This document shows, one piece after another, positions 19,189 through 28,200 of a stretch of 64,000 nt of DNA. A program made the position numbers and the translations under genes. The notes beneath the pieces were generated by a model. The model saw only the letters and a list, made by a program, of their open reading frames with translations. It was not told the origin of the DNA and made no database searches. Origin of the DNA: Falsiroseomonas sp051860665 (GTDB lineage: Bacteria; Pseudomonadota; Alphaproteobacteria; Acetobacterales; Acetobacteraceae); NCBI RefSeq assembly GCF_051860665.1, contig NZ_JBHYDM010000004.1:1-64000 (forward strand). The letters run 5' to 3'. Positions within the stretch are counted from its first letter, which is position 1. Each line of letters starts with the position of its first letter.

Positions 19189-19211
19189 AACGCGGCGGGC
19201 AGCGCCGCGTT
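19189..19211 (-). terminator. Hairpin after the isopropylmalate dehydrogenase-like gene
   Basis: A perfect 9-bp stem (AACGCGGCG / CGCCGCGTT, arms 19189-19197 and 19203-19211) with a 5-base loop abuts the stop codon of the upstream gene. On the transcribed strand it is followed by only three T (TTTG). It probably ends or attenuates the regulator-dehydrogenase transcript before selD. Confidence 0.55.
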
Positions 19212-20302
19212 CAACCGCGAATCTGAGCCGCCACCGCCTGCACCACGTCGCGCGTGCCGACACCGCCGAATTCCGCGGTGCGCAGCCCCTGCGCGAAGGC
19301 GGCATCCACCGCGGCCTCCAGCTCCGTCGCCGCATCGGACCAGGCCTGGCCGGCACCGCGGGTGCCGAGCCAGTCCAGCATCAGCGCGGCGGAGAGCAGC
19401 ATGGCGGTGGGATTCGCCACCCCCTTGCCGGCGATATCCGGCCCGGTGCCGTGGCTCGGCTGGAACACAGCGTGGTTGTCGCCGATATCGGCGGAGGGCG
19501 CGTAGCCCATGCCGCCGATCAGCCCCGCGCCGAGGTCGGAGATGATGTCGCCGAACATGTTCTCCATGGGCAGCACGTCGAAGTCCCAGGGCCGCCGCAC
19601 CAGGTCCAGCGCCATAGCGTCAATATAGTGGTTGTCATGCGGCACGCCGGGGAATTCCGCCGCGACCTCCGCGAAGACCCGGCGCATGAAGGCCATGCTG
19701 AGGAAGACATTCGCCTTGTCCACCAGCGTCACCTTCTGCGGCCGGCGCAGTCTTTCGGCGCGGCGCTCCGCCAGGCGGAAGGAGAAGCGCGCCAGGCGTT
19801 CGGTGGTGGCGCGGGTGATGACCATGGTGTCGCGCGCCTCGCGGTCCTCAATCATCTCGCCGCGGCCGCGCGCCCAGAACAGGCCCTCCGTGCTCTCGCG
19901 CAGGATCACCAGGTCGATCTTCTGGGCCCGCTCGTCGCGCAGCGCCAGCGGCACGCCGGGGATGGCGCGGATCGGACGGACGCCGGCATAGAGGCCGAGC
20001 CGGAAACGCAGGTCCAGCTGCGGCGCGATCTCCGTCCCGTCGGGGTAGCGGATGCCGGGCCAGCCCATGGCGCCGAGCAGGATGGCATCCGCCGCCTCGG
20101 CCTTGCGAAACGTCTCCTCCGTCATCGCCGTGCCGGTTTCCTGGTAGAGGAAGGCGCCGGCCTCCAGCGTCTCCGTCGCCAGGCCCAGCCCGTGGCGGCG
20201 CACCAGCTTCTCCAGCACGAAGCTCGCGGCCTCCGTCACCTCCACGCCGATGCCGTCGCCGGGCATCACGGCGATGCGCAGCGCATTCGTGGTCACAGCC
20301 AT
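19211..20302 (-). CDS. Isocitrate/isopropylmalate dehydrogenase-family enzyme
   Basis: A 363-residue NAD(P)-dependent beta-decarboxylating dehydrogenase. Signatures: MPGDGIGVEVTEAA at the N-terminus, LRESTEGLFWARG (substrate-binding Arg and Ser region), KANVF and NMFGDIISDLGAGLIGGMG (metal-binding Asp cluster), and FQPSHGTGPDIAGKGVANP. The sequence is closer in feel to tartrate/malate or isopropylmalate-type decarboxylating dehydrogenases than to classical isocitrate dehydrogenase; exact substrate is uncertain. The ATG at 20302 overlaps the end of the GntR/FCD regulator gene by ten bases, so regulator and enzyme form one unit. Confidence 0.85.
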   Translation of the reverse strand: MAVTTNALRIAVMPGDGIGVEVTEAASFVLEKLVRRHGLGLATETLEAGAFLYQETGTAMTEETFRKAEAADAILLGAMGWPGIRYPDGTEIAPQLDLRFRLGLYAGVRPIRAIPGVPLALRDERAQKIDLVILRESTEGLFWARGRGEMIEDREARDTMVITRATTERLARFSFRLAERRAERLRRPQKVTLVDKANVFLSMAFMRRVFAEVAAEFPGVPHDNHYIDAMALDLVRRPWDFDVLPMENMFGDIISDLGAGLIGGMGYAPSADIGDNHAVFQPSHGTGPDIAGKGVANPTAMLLSAALMLDWLGTRGAGQAWSDAATELEAAVDAAFAQGLRTAEFGGVGTRDVVQAVAAQIRG

Positions 20303-20964
20303 GCCAGGCCACTCCGTTCGATCAGGGCAATGAGTTCCGCACCCCCGCGCTGGCGGTGCTGGCGATAGACTTCGCGCGCGCCATCGGCATCGCCGGCGCG
20401 GATGGCGACCAGGGTCGCGCGATGCTCGGCGGTGGAGCGTGCGGGCAGCGGGCGCATGGCCAGGGTGAACATCCGCGCGCGGTGCGACTGGTCCCAGACC
20501 TGCATGACCATGGCGGACAGCCGCCGATTGCCGCAGAGCGCGGCCAGGCCGTGGTGGAAGGCCTCGTCGGCGCGGGCCCAGGCCATCCGGTCCTCGACGG
20601 CGATCGCCGCTTCCATGGCGTCGCAGGCCTCGGCCAGCGGGCGCAGCGCCGCATCGTCCAGCCGCAGGCGGGCCAGCAGCTCGGCCGCCTTGGGCTCCAG
20701 GCTTTCCAGAACGTCGTAGATGTCGCGCATATCGGCGGCCGAGATCGGCTGCACGCGCATGCCGTGGCGCGGCGTCACCGTCACCAGCCCATCCTGCTGC
20801 AGGCGCAGCATCGCCTCCCGCACCGGGGTGCGGGACAGGCCGAGCTGCACCGCCAGCTCCGCCTCCAGCCGCTGCGCGCCGGGCGGCAGCAGGTTGTCGA
20901 GGATCATCGCCTTCAGCCGCTGATAGGCGGTCTCGGCGGCGGTGGCGTTGCGCGCGGGGGTCAC
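20293..20964 (-). CDS. GntR-family regulator with FCD domain
   Basis: A 223-residue regulator: winged helix-turn-helix (about residues 10-75, ELAVQLGLSRTPVREAMLRL) and C-terminal FCD all-helical ligand domain (about 85-215; ADMRDIYDVLESLEPKAAEL, DEAFHHGLAALCGN, HRATLVAIRAGDADGA). FCD regulators usually sense organic acids, which fits the decarboxylating dehydrogenase it overlaps. The start is GTG at 20964 with no Shine-Dalgarno; an AT-rich TATTAT box ends four bases before it, so the mRNA may be leaderless or nearly so. A palindrome at 20984-20999 immediately upstream suggests autoregulation. Confidence 0.87.
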   Translation of the reverse strand: MTPARNATAAETAYQRLKAMILDNLLPPGAQRLEAELAVQLGLSRTPVREAMLRLQQDGLVTVTPRHGMRVQPISAADMRDIYDVLESLEPKAAELLARLRLDDAALRPLAEACDAMEAAIAVEDRMAWARADEAFHHGLAALCGNRRLSAMVMQVWDQSHRARMFTLAMRPLPARSTAEHRATLVAIRAGDADGAREVYRQHRQRGGAELIALIERSGLAWL

Positions 20965-20983
20965 GCTTATAATAACGCATACG

Positions 20984-20999
20984 TTGTTGCATGCGACAA
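20984..20999. promoter_or_regulatory. Candidate FCD-regulator operator
   Basis: TTGTTGCATGCGACAA is a 16-base palindrome with a single mismatched pair, lying 20 bases before the GTG of the GntR/FCD gene. An overlapping shorter repeat, AACG-N4-CGTT, lies at 20974-20985. FCD-type regulators typically bind TNGTNNNACNA-like palindromes. Binding here is inferred from position and symmetry. Confidence 0.5.
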
Positions 21000-21098
21000 G
21001 GGGGCGCCCGGCCGGCCAATCGCCGCGCTGGCTAAAGACGCACCCTGCCGGGCCGTGTAGGCTACCTGCGGTTGCACGGTGCGGAGACCGGTCGCGGG

Positions 21099-22997
21099 AT
21101 GGAGGGAAGGGACAATCTGCGGCGGGTGACGGCGGTGCGCCGGGTGCGGTTCCGCGACACGGCGGCGCTCGCGGCGCGACCGGGCGAGGAGGAAGCCGCC
21201 CCCACCCCCTCGCGCAAAACCTCGGCCCTGTCCGAGCATCTGCGGCCGAGCGACCTCATCCCGGTCACCACCAGCGCGCCGATGACCTTCGATGCGCCGC
21301 CTTCCGTGGCCCGCCTGGCCACGCTGCGCATCGTGCTGAAACTGTCCGGCTACGGGCTGCGCGTGCTCGCCCGGCGCATCACCGGCCGCTACGACCCCAC
21401 CGCCGCGGCCCGCGACCTGCGCGAGATCTTCGAGAAGCTCGGCGGGCTCTGGGTGAAGATGGGCCAGCTGATCGCGCTGCGCTCCGACCTGCTGGACCCC
21501 GCCTTCTGCGAGGAGATGAACCGGCTGCAGTACCGGGCGGTGGGATTCCCGCCGGAGGAATCGCTGCGCATCATCCGGGCGGAGCTCGGCGAGCACCGGC
21601 TGGAGGATGTCTTCGAGAGCCTGAACCCGCTGCCCTTCGCCGCCGCCTCCATCGCCCAGGTGCATCTGGCGCGGCTCCGCAAGCCGAATGTCGATGTCAT
21701 CATCAAGGTGCTGCGGCCCGGCGTGCAGGAGATCTTTGAGCGCGATTTCCGCCTGCTGCGGACCCTCGTCACCATCATCGACCTGATGCCGAGCATCCGC
21801 GTGCTGCGCCTCGGCGACGCCCTGTCGGAGCTGCGCCGCATCATCGCGGAGGAGACGGATTTCCGCTTCGAAGCGGCGAATATGAAGCGCATGCGGCAGC
21901 TGCTGCGCGACGAGAAGGTGCTGATCCCGCGCGTCTTCCGGCAGTATTCCAGCGCCCGTATCCTGGTCTCCGAATGCGTCTGGGGCGTGCTGATGGCGGA
22001 CTATATCCGCGTCAGTGCGCAGGACCCGGAACGCGTCCGCCGCTGGCGAGCCGAGAACGACATCGAGCCGGAGGAGGTGGGGGAACGGCTGTTTTCCAGC
22101 TATCTGCGCCAGCTGATGGAGGAGAACTTCTTCCACGCCGACATGCATCCGGGCAATATCATCCTGCTGCGCAACGGGCGCTTCGCGCTGATCGACCTCG
22201 GCAGCGTCGGCTCCGTGGATCGCGAATTCCTCGGCATCTACCAGGCCATGCTGCGCTCCCTCGGCAACCAGGATTTTGCCAAGGCGGCGGACCTGCTGCT
22301 GCGCATCTGCAGCAATGTGCGCGCGGCCGACCTGCAGCAGATCCGCGCCGAGCTGATCCGCTGCTACCGGGACTGGGCGGCCAAGGTGCATGTGGAGGGC
22401 CTGCCCTATCACGAGCGCAACATCCTCTCGGGCAGCAATGCGGCGGGCCAGGTGCTGGCGCGCTATGGCGTGGCGCAGAGCTGGGACCTGCTGAAGCTCG
22501 GCCGCGCCTGGGCAACGATGGACGCCTCGCTGAACCAGCTCTTCCCGGACATGAACTACATCAAGCTGTTCCGCGCCTATTTCGGCGATGCGCAGCGCCG
22601 CCAGCTGCGCCGCATGTTCCGCCCCAACACGCTGCGCAAGCAGATCGGCGGCGCCTTCAGCACCATCTCCGAATACAACCTGGTGCTCGGGTCCCTGCTG
22701 CGCACCCAGGCCATTGCGCTGCAGACCACCACCTCGAAGCTGTCGCGCATCGGCGTGATCCTGGCGCGCGGCATGAAGCTCGGCACCGGCGTGGCGCTGC
22801 TGGTCTTCCTGATGACCTATCTGGAGCAGCACCAGCCGCAGCTGGCCGAGGCCGCCGGCCTGTCCCGGCTGAACCCGCTCTCCGGCGTCGGCATGCCGGT
22901 GCTCAGCCCGATGTGGTGGGGGCTGCTGCTGCTGGGCGGCTTCGTGTCCTGGCGCGCGCTGAAGCGCATGCAGCGGGAGCTCGCACGACGCGAATGA
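21099..22997 (+). CDS. ABC1/UbiB-family atypical kinase
   Basis: A 632-residue protein of the AarF/UbiB/COQ8 family. Family motifs are KMGQLIALRSDLL (KxGQ), the Ala-rich loop AAASIAQVH replacing the glycine loop, ENFFHADMHPGN (catalytic Asp and Asn) and LIDLGSVG (the DFG-like metal site). The C-terminal part has two hydrophobic segments (GVALLVFLMTYL and WWGLLLLGGFVSW), consistent with membrane attachment. UbiB proteins support ubiquinone biosynthesis or lipid handling. It stands apart from ubi genes here and is about 60 bases upstream of the methyltransferase. ATG 21099 is chosen; a TTG at 21072 is possible. Confidence 0.87.
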   Translation: MEGRDNLRRVTAVRRVRFRDTAALAARPGEEEAAPTPSRKTSALSEHLRPSDLIPVTTSAPMTFDAPPSVARLATLRIVLKLSGYGLRVLARRITGRYDPTAAARDLREIFEKLGGLWVKMGQLIALRSDLLDPAFCEEMNRLQYRAVGFPPEESLRIIRAELGEHRLEDVFESLNPLPFAAASIAQVHLARLRKPNVDVIIKVLRPGVQEIFERDFRLLRTLVTIIDLMPSIRVLRLGDALSELRRIIAEETDFRFEAANMKRMRQLLRDEKVLIPRVFRQYSSARILVSECVWGVLMADYIRVSAQDPERVRRWRAENDIEPEEVGERLFSSYLRQLMEENFFHADMHPGNIILLRNGRFALIDLGSVGSVDREFLGIYQAMLRSLGNQDFAKAADLLLRICSNVRAADLQQIRAELIRCYRDWAAKVHVEGLPYHERNILSGSNAAGQVLARYGVAQSWDLLKLGRAWATMDASLNQLFPDMNYIKLFRAYFGDAQRRQLRRMFRPNTLRKQIGGAFSTISEYNLVLGSLLRTQAIALQTTTSKLSRIGVILARGMKLGTGVALLVFLMTYLEQHQPQLAEAAGLSRLNPLSGVGMPVLSPMWWGLLLLGGFVSWRALKRMQRELARRE

Positions 22998-23059
22998 TCC
23001 TTTCGCCCCCACACGCAACGCGATAGTCTCTCGCGCCTGCTGCAAGGGAAACGCCACCG

Positions 23060-23929
23060 ATGTCGCAGACCGCAACCGCCGAGGCGCCGCAGCGCTCCGC
23101 CCTCGGCCTGCTCGGCCGGCTGCTGCTGGCCCGCGGCCGCAACCGGGCCGACCTGTGCTACGAATTCATGGGCACCCGCAACTGCCCGACCACCGACTGC
23201 ACCTATCTCAACCTCGGCTACTGGCGCGACGCCACCGGCTACCGCGAGGCGGCGGAGGCCATGGTGGACCTGCTGGGCGAAGCCGCCGGCATCGGCCCGG
23301 GCGATATCGTGGTCGATGCCGGCTGCGGTTTTGGCGACCAGGACCTGCGCCTGGCCACCACGCGCGACCCGGCCCGCATCCACGCGCTGAACATCACCAG
23401 CCTGCAGGTGGAACATGCGCGAATCCACCGCGCCGATCCGCGCATCACCTATCACTGCGCCTCCGCCACGAAACTTCCCTTCGCCGATGGCAGCATCGAT
23501 CGCGTGGTGTCGCTGGAGGCCGCCTTCCACTTCGACACGCGCGAGGATTTTCTGCGCGAGGCTTTCCGGGTGCTGCGGCCGGGCGGGCGTCTGGCCGTGA
23601 TCGACCTGGTGCCGCTGGAACGCGAGGGCCGCGTGGTGACGGGCGGGCTGCGCGGCACGCTGGAACGCTGGGCCTCGCAGATCCCCAACGCCAATGTCTA
23701 TGGCGTGACGCGCTACAACGCGCTGCTGGAGGAGATCGGCTTCACGGACCGCGTGCTGCGCTCCATCACCGATGACGTGGTGCCCGCCTATCTCACCTTC
23801 ATGCGCGGCGTGCTGAACGACCCGGCCGAGGGCGCTCGCTTCCACCCGATGATCCGGGAGACGATGAAGCGCAACGGCAATCCCTTCGCCATGTCCGACT
23901 ACATCCTGGTGACCGCCGGCAAGCCCTAA
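23060..23929 (+). CDS. SAM-dependent methyltransferase
   Basis: A 289-residue class I methyltransferase. The SAM-binding motif I is IVVDAGCGFGDQ (about residues 88-99), motif II/III ASATKLPFADGSIDRVVSLEAAFHF and motif post-I VLRPGGRLAVIDLV. The region CTYLNLGYW is typical of the group that includes erythromycin O-methyltransferase EryG and related small-molecule methyltransferases. It is convergent with, and overlaps by four bases, the P450 gene of the PKS unit, so it may be a tailoring enzyme. A role in quinone or lipid methylation beside the UbiB gene is an alternative. Confidence 0.82.
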   Translation: MSQTATAEAPQRSALGLLGRLLLARGRNRADLCYEFMGTRNCPTTDCTYLNLGYWRDATGYREAAEAMVDLLGEAAGIGPGDIVVDAGCGFGDQDLRLATTRDPARIHALNITSLQVEHARIHRADPRITYHCASATKLPFADGSIDRVVSLEAAFHFDTREDFLREAFRVLRPGGRLAVIDLVPLEREGRVVTGGLRGTLERWASQIPNANVYGVTRYNALLEEIGFTDRVLRSITDDVVPAYLTFMRGVLNDPAEGARFHPMIRETMKRNGNPFAMSDYILVTAGKP

Positions 23930-25242
23930 CGCCGCCCCTCGTAGCGCACCGGCACGCCGGCCGCCGGCGAGACGAGAAAGCCCACGCGCTTCAGCGGCGG
24001 CACGCCCGGCTGCAACAGCGAAAAGCGGCAGCGGGCGAGCAAGGTCCCCAGAAGCACCTTCAGCTCGAACATCGAGAATTGCGCGCCGGGGCACATGCGC
24101 TCCCCGCCGCCGAAGGGGAAATACTCCCAGGGCGCGTAGCTGCGCTCCAGAAAACGTTCGGGGCGGAAGACCTCCGGCTCCGGGAAGAGCACCGGGTCGT
24201 AGTGCAGGATGGCGGAGGCCGCGGCGACCGTGATGCCGGGCGGAATCTCGTAGCCGCCCAGCGTCATCGGCCTGGCCAGCACGCGGTTCACATCGGTCAC
24301 CGCAGGCCAGAGCCGCAGCACTTCCCGTACCACGGCATCCAGATATTGCAGTTTGCCCAGCGCCTCCGGCGCCGGTTCCTCCCCCAGCGGCGCCAGCTCC
24401 TCCAGGAGGCGCGCCAGCGCATGTGGCGTGCTGTGCAGCCAGTGCACGGCCCAGGTGAGGGAGACGGCGGAGGTTTCGTGGCCGGCGACGATGGTGGTGA
24501 TGAGGTTATCGACCAGCGCGGCTTCCGACATGCCGCGGCCATCCTCGTAGCGCGCCGCCACCAGGTGGCCGAGCGTATCGCCCCGCCCCGCCCCCGCGCT
24601 TCGCGCGCGCGCGATGGCCTCCCGCAGCAGGGCTTCCAAGCGCGCCCGCGCGACCGCAAAGCGCCGGAAGGGCGGCAGCCAGTTCCATTCGAAGCGCAGT
24701 GCCGAGAGCAGCAGGAAGGACGGTCGGCCGAAGGCCAGCACGAAATCCCGCAGCGCCGCATCAAAATCCGCGCGCTGCCGGGGCGTATCGGCGCCGAAGA
24801 CGGTGCGCAGGATGACGTCCAGCGCGATTTCCAGCGAGGCCTCGCGCAGCACGAATTCCTCGCCCGGCTTCCAGCGATCCGTCACCTCCCGCACCGCGTC
24901 GCGCATCATGCCGCCCTGGCGGGCCAGCACCTCCCCCTGGAAATTCGGCACCAGCAGCCGGCGGTCGCGGCGCAGGGCGCGGCCGGCGAGCTGGGCCATG
25001 CCGTTCTCGCCCAGCACGCGGCGCGGGCCGATCTCGGTATTCACGCCATATTGGTCGACGGGCGCCCCAAAGATCTGGCGCACCAGGTCCGGCCGGCCCG
25101 TCATGACGCAGCGGCGCGCGGTGCGGATGGTGAAGACATCGCCGTAGCGGCGCGCGGCCTCGCGCAGCAAGGTATAGGGATCGGCCACATAGCGTGCCGC
25201 CTGCAGTGCGCCGAAACCGGGGCCGGGGGGCAGCCGCGCCAT
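23926..25242 (-). CDS. Cytochrome P450 (PKS-linked)
   Basis: A 438-residue P450. It starts with the proline-rich hinge ARLPPGPGF and lacks a membrane anchor. The I-helix is canonical (IVAGHETS), the K-helix ExxR is EVLRLWP and the haem site FPFGGGERMCPG has its cysteine at residue 384. It should be a normal O2-activating monooxygenase needing an external redox partner; none is nearby. The ATG lies two bases after the PKS stop codon on the same strand, so it is almost certainly translated from the PKS message and oxidises the polyketide. Confidence 0.92.
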   Translation of the reverse strand: MARLPPGPGFGALQAARYVADPYTLLREAARRYGDVFTIRTARRCVMTGRPDLVRQIFGAPVDQYGVNTEIGPRRVLGENGMAQLAGRALRRDRRLLVPNFQGEVLARQGGMMRDAVREVTDRWKPGEEFVLREASLEIALDVILRTVFGADTPRQRADFDAALRDFVLAFGRPSFLLLSALRFEWNWLPPFRRFAVARARLEALLREAIARARSAGAGRGDTLGHLVAARYEDGRGMSEAALVDNLITTIVAGHETSAVSLTWAVHWLHSTPHALARLLEELAPLGEEPAPEALGKLQYLDAVVREVLRLWPAVTDVNRVLARPMTLGGYEIPPGITVAAASAILHYDPVLFPEPEVFRPERFLERSYAPWEYFPFGGGERMCPGAQFSMFELKVLLGTLLARCRFSLLQPGVPPLKRVGFLVSPAAGVPVRYEGRR

Positions 25243-25244
25243 GC

Positions 25245-28200
25245 TCAGCCCCGCTGCGCCAGGCGCGCGGGGGCGGGCGGCGCAAGGATTTCGCCGATGC
25301 GCCGGCCATGCTCGCCCTGCAGCAGGCCAAAGTGGTCGCAGTCCATCGTGATTCGGGCGATCGGTCGGGCGAACAGCGCCTGCCATCCCTCCCGGTAGCC
25401 GCGCGTCGCCGCCGCATCCGGCAGGCCGAGCAGATTGCCTGGCGCCGCCAGGCCGTCGCGGCATTCGAACAGCAGCACCTCGATGTCGTGGTCGAGCGGC
25501 GCCGGGCGATAGGCGCGCAGCGCATCGCCGATGGCCCAGCCGATGCGGTCCATCGCGGCGAGCTGCCGGCGCAGCTCGTCCTCCGGCAGCGGCGGCGCGG
25601 CATGCCGCAGCAGATGCGCGACCACGCGATCCAGCGCCGCGTCGCGGTCGAGCCCCGCCAGATCCTCCAGCACCAGCCGGCGCTGCATGCCCCAGCGCGC
25701 GCCGAGCCAATTGCCGGCGACGAGGTGGATATAGCCGGGGCCGAAGCCGGCTTGCAGCGCCAGCAGCGCCGGATTGCCGGGCGCATTGGCATCCAGCAGC
25801 ACCAGTCTTTCGACCGCCTGGCCGGCGTCCAGAAGCTGCCGCGCGACCTCGAAGGCGATGGCGCCGCCGCCGGAATAGCCGCCGATCCGGAAGGGCGCTG
25901 GCAGGCCGCTGCGCCGCAGGGCCGCGACGTAATGCGCCGCCATCGCCTCCACCGTCGGCAGTGGCGCGCCCGTGCCATCGAGGCCCGGCGCCTCCAGCCC
26001 GAAGACGCGCTGATCGGCGCCCAGGTGATGCGCGAGCTCCGGCAGCCAATGCAGGTCGCCGGAGCCGCCATGCACGAAGATCCAGGCGGGGCCCTCGCCG
26101 GTGTCGCGGATCGGCACCAGCGGATTGCCGCCCTCCGCCATGGCGATGCGCCAGGCAGCCCGCGGTGCCGGCGGCTGGCGCGCGATGAAGGCGGCGAGCC
26201 GCGCCGGCGTCGGATGGTCCCAGAGCGCAATGGGCGGCAGGCGCACGCCGAATTCCCGCTCCGCCGCCTGCATCAGCGCGATGGCCGCGGCGGAATCCAG
26301 GCCGAGCGTGCCGAAGGGCGCATCGGGCGCCACCAGGTCCAGGCGCAGCTGCGCCGCCACCAGCGCGCAGAGTTTTTCCACCCCCGGCTCCGCCGCCGCG
26401 CGCGGCCGCAGCGGCACGGGTTCGGCGGCAGGCACCGCCACCGGCTCTACCCAATGCCGGGTGCGGGCGAAGGGGTAGCCGGGCAGGGGCAGCACGCGCC
26501 CCTGCGGCATCACGGCGGCCCAGTCCACGCTCGCGCCCGCCTGCCAGCGCGCCGCAGCCGCATGCAGTGGCCCGCCCTCGCGCTGCGACGCGTCACCCGC
26601 CAGCGCCGCGCGCAATTCCTCCGCAGTCGCGACGACGATCGCCCGGCGTGCCGCGAAGACCGCGCGTCGACGCGCGAGCGTATAGGCGATATCGCCCAGC
26701 GCCGCCTCCGGATGCCGCGCCAGCCAGCGGGCCAGCGCCGCCGCGCTGCGCTCCAGCGCCGCCGCATCGCGCGCGGAAAGCAGGACCACCTCCAGCTCTC
26801 GCGCCTCGGCGGGGGCGGGGTCGGGCGCCGAATCCTCGGCGAGGACGAGGTGGGCATTGGTGCCGCTGAAGCCGAAGGCGCTGATCGCGGCGCGGCGCGG
26901 CGCGCCATCGGCGGGCGCCGGCCAGGGCTGCGTCCCGGTCGCGATGCGGAAGGGCGTGCCGGCCAGTTCGAAATGTGGGTTCGGCCTGATGCAATGCAGG
27001 CTGGCCGGGATCGTCCGGTGCCGCAGCGCCAGCAGCAGCTTGATCAGCCCGGCGATGCCGGAGGCCGCCAGCGTATGTCCGATATTGCCCTTCACCGAGC
27101 CCAGCGCACAGTCGCCCGCAGGCCCAAAAACCTCAGCCAGCGCGGACAGTTCGATCGGGTCGCCGAGCTGCGTGCCGGTGCCATGCGCCTCCACCAGCCC
27201 GATCCGCGCCGGGTCGATGCCGTGGCGCTGATGCACGGCGCGCAGCAACCGCACCTGGGAGGCGGCACTGGGCGCCGTCAGGCTCGCGGTGCGGCCATCC
27301 TGGTTGGTGCCGGAGCCCTCGATGATGGCGAGCACGGCATCGCCATCCCGCCGCGCCAGGTCGAGCCGCTTCAGGACGACCACGCCCACACCCTCACCGG
27401 GCACAAAGCCATCCGCCGCGGCATCGAAGGGCCGGCAGCGGCCGGTGGCGGAAAGCATGCCCGCGGCGCCGGTCATCAGCTGCATCTGCGGCGTCAGCAT
27501 CAGCGAGACGCCGCCGGCCAGCGCCATGTCGCATTCCCCGTCCAGGATGCTGCGCCGGGCGAGATGGGTGGCGACCAAGGCCGAGGAGCAGGCCGTATCC
27601 ACCGCCAGCGCCGGCCCCTGCAGATCCAGCGCATAGGACAGCCGCGCGGCGAGGATCGAGGCCGCATTGCCGAGCAGCGTCAGCCCCGAAATCTGCGCCG
27701 GATCGCGCGGCAGCAGCTGGGAATAATCGCCCTGGCCGCAGCCGACAAAAATGCCGCAGGCGGTGCCGGCGAGACGTTCCGGCGTCTGTCCCGCATCCTC
27801 CAGCGCATGCCAGGCGGATTCCAGGAACAGCCGCTGCTGCGGGTCCATCAGCGCGGCTTCCTGCGGCGACAGGCCGAAGAAGGGGGCGTCGAAGCGATCC
27901 GCCTCCGTGATCGTGCCGGCCCAGGGGGTGGTCTCCGGGCGCTGGGCCGCCGAAAGAATGCGGCGATAGATCGCCTCCCGCCACGGCTCCTCCGGCATCG
28001 GCGTGACAGCGTCGCGGCCTTCCGCCAGCAGCGCCCAGAAGGCCTCGGCATCCGGCGCGCCGGGCAGGCGGCAGGCGAAGCCGATGATGGCGACGCGGTC
28101 CTGGTCCGCGGGCGCCGTGGCCGGGGCGTCGGCGCTGGGCTCCGGCTTGGCGGGTGGTGCGCGGGTCGGGCTGGGTGGTGGCTCGGGCGGCGTGCGGCTG

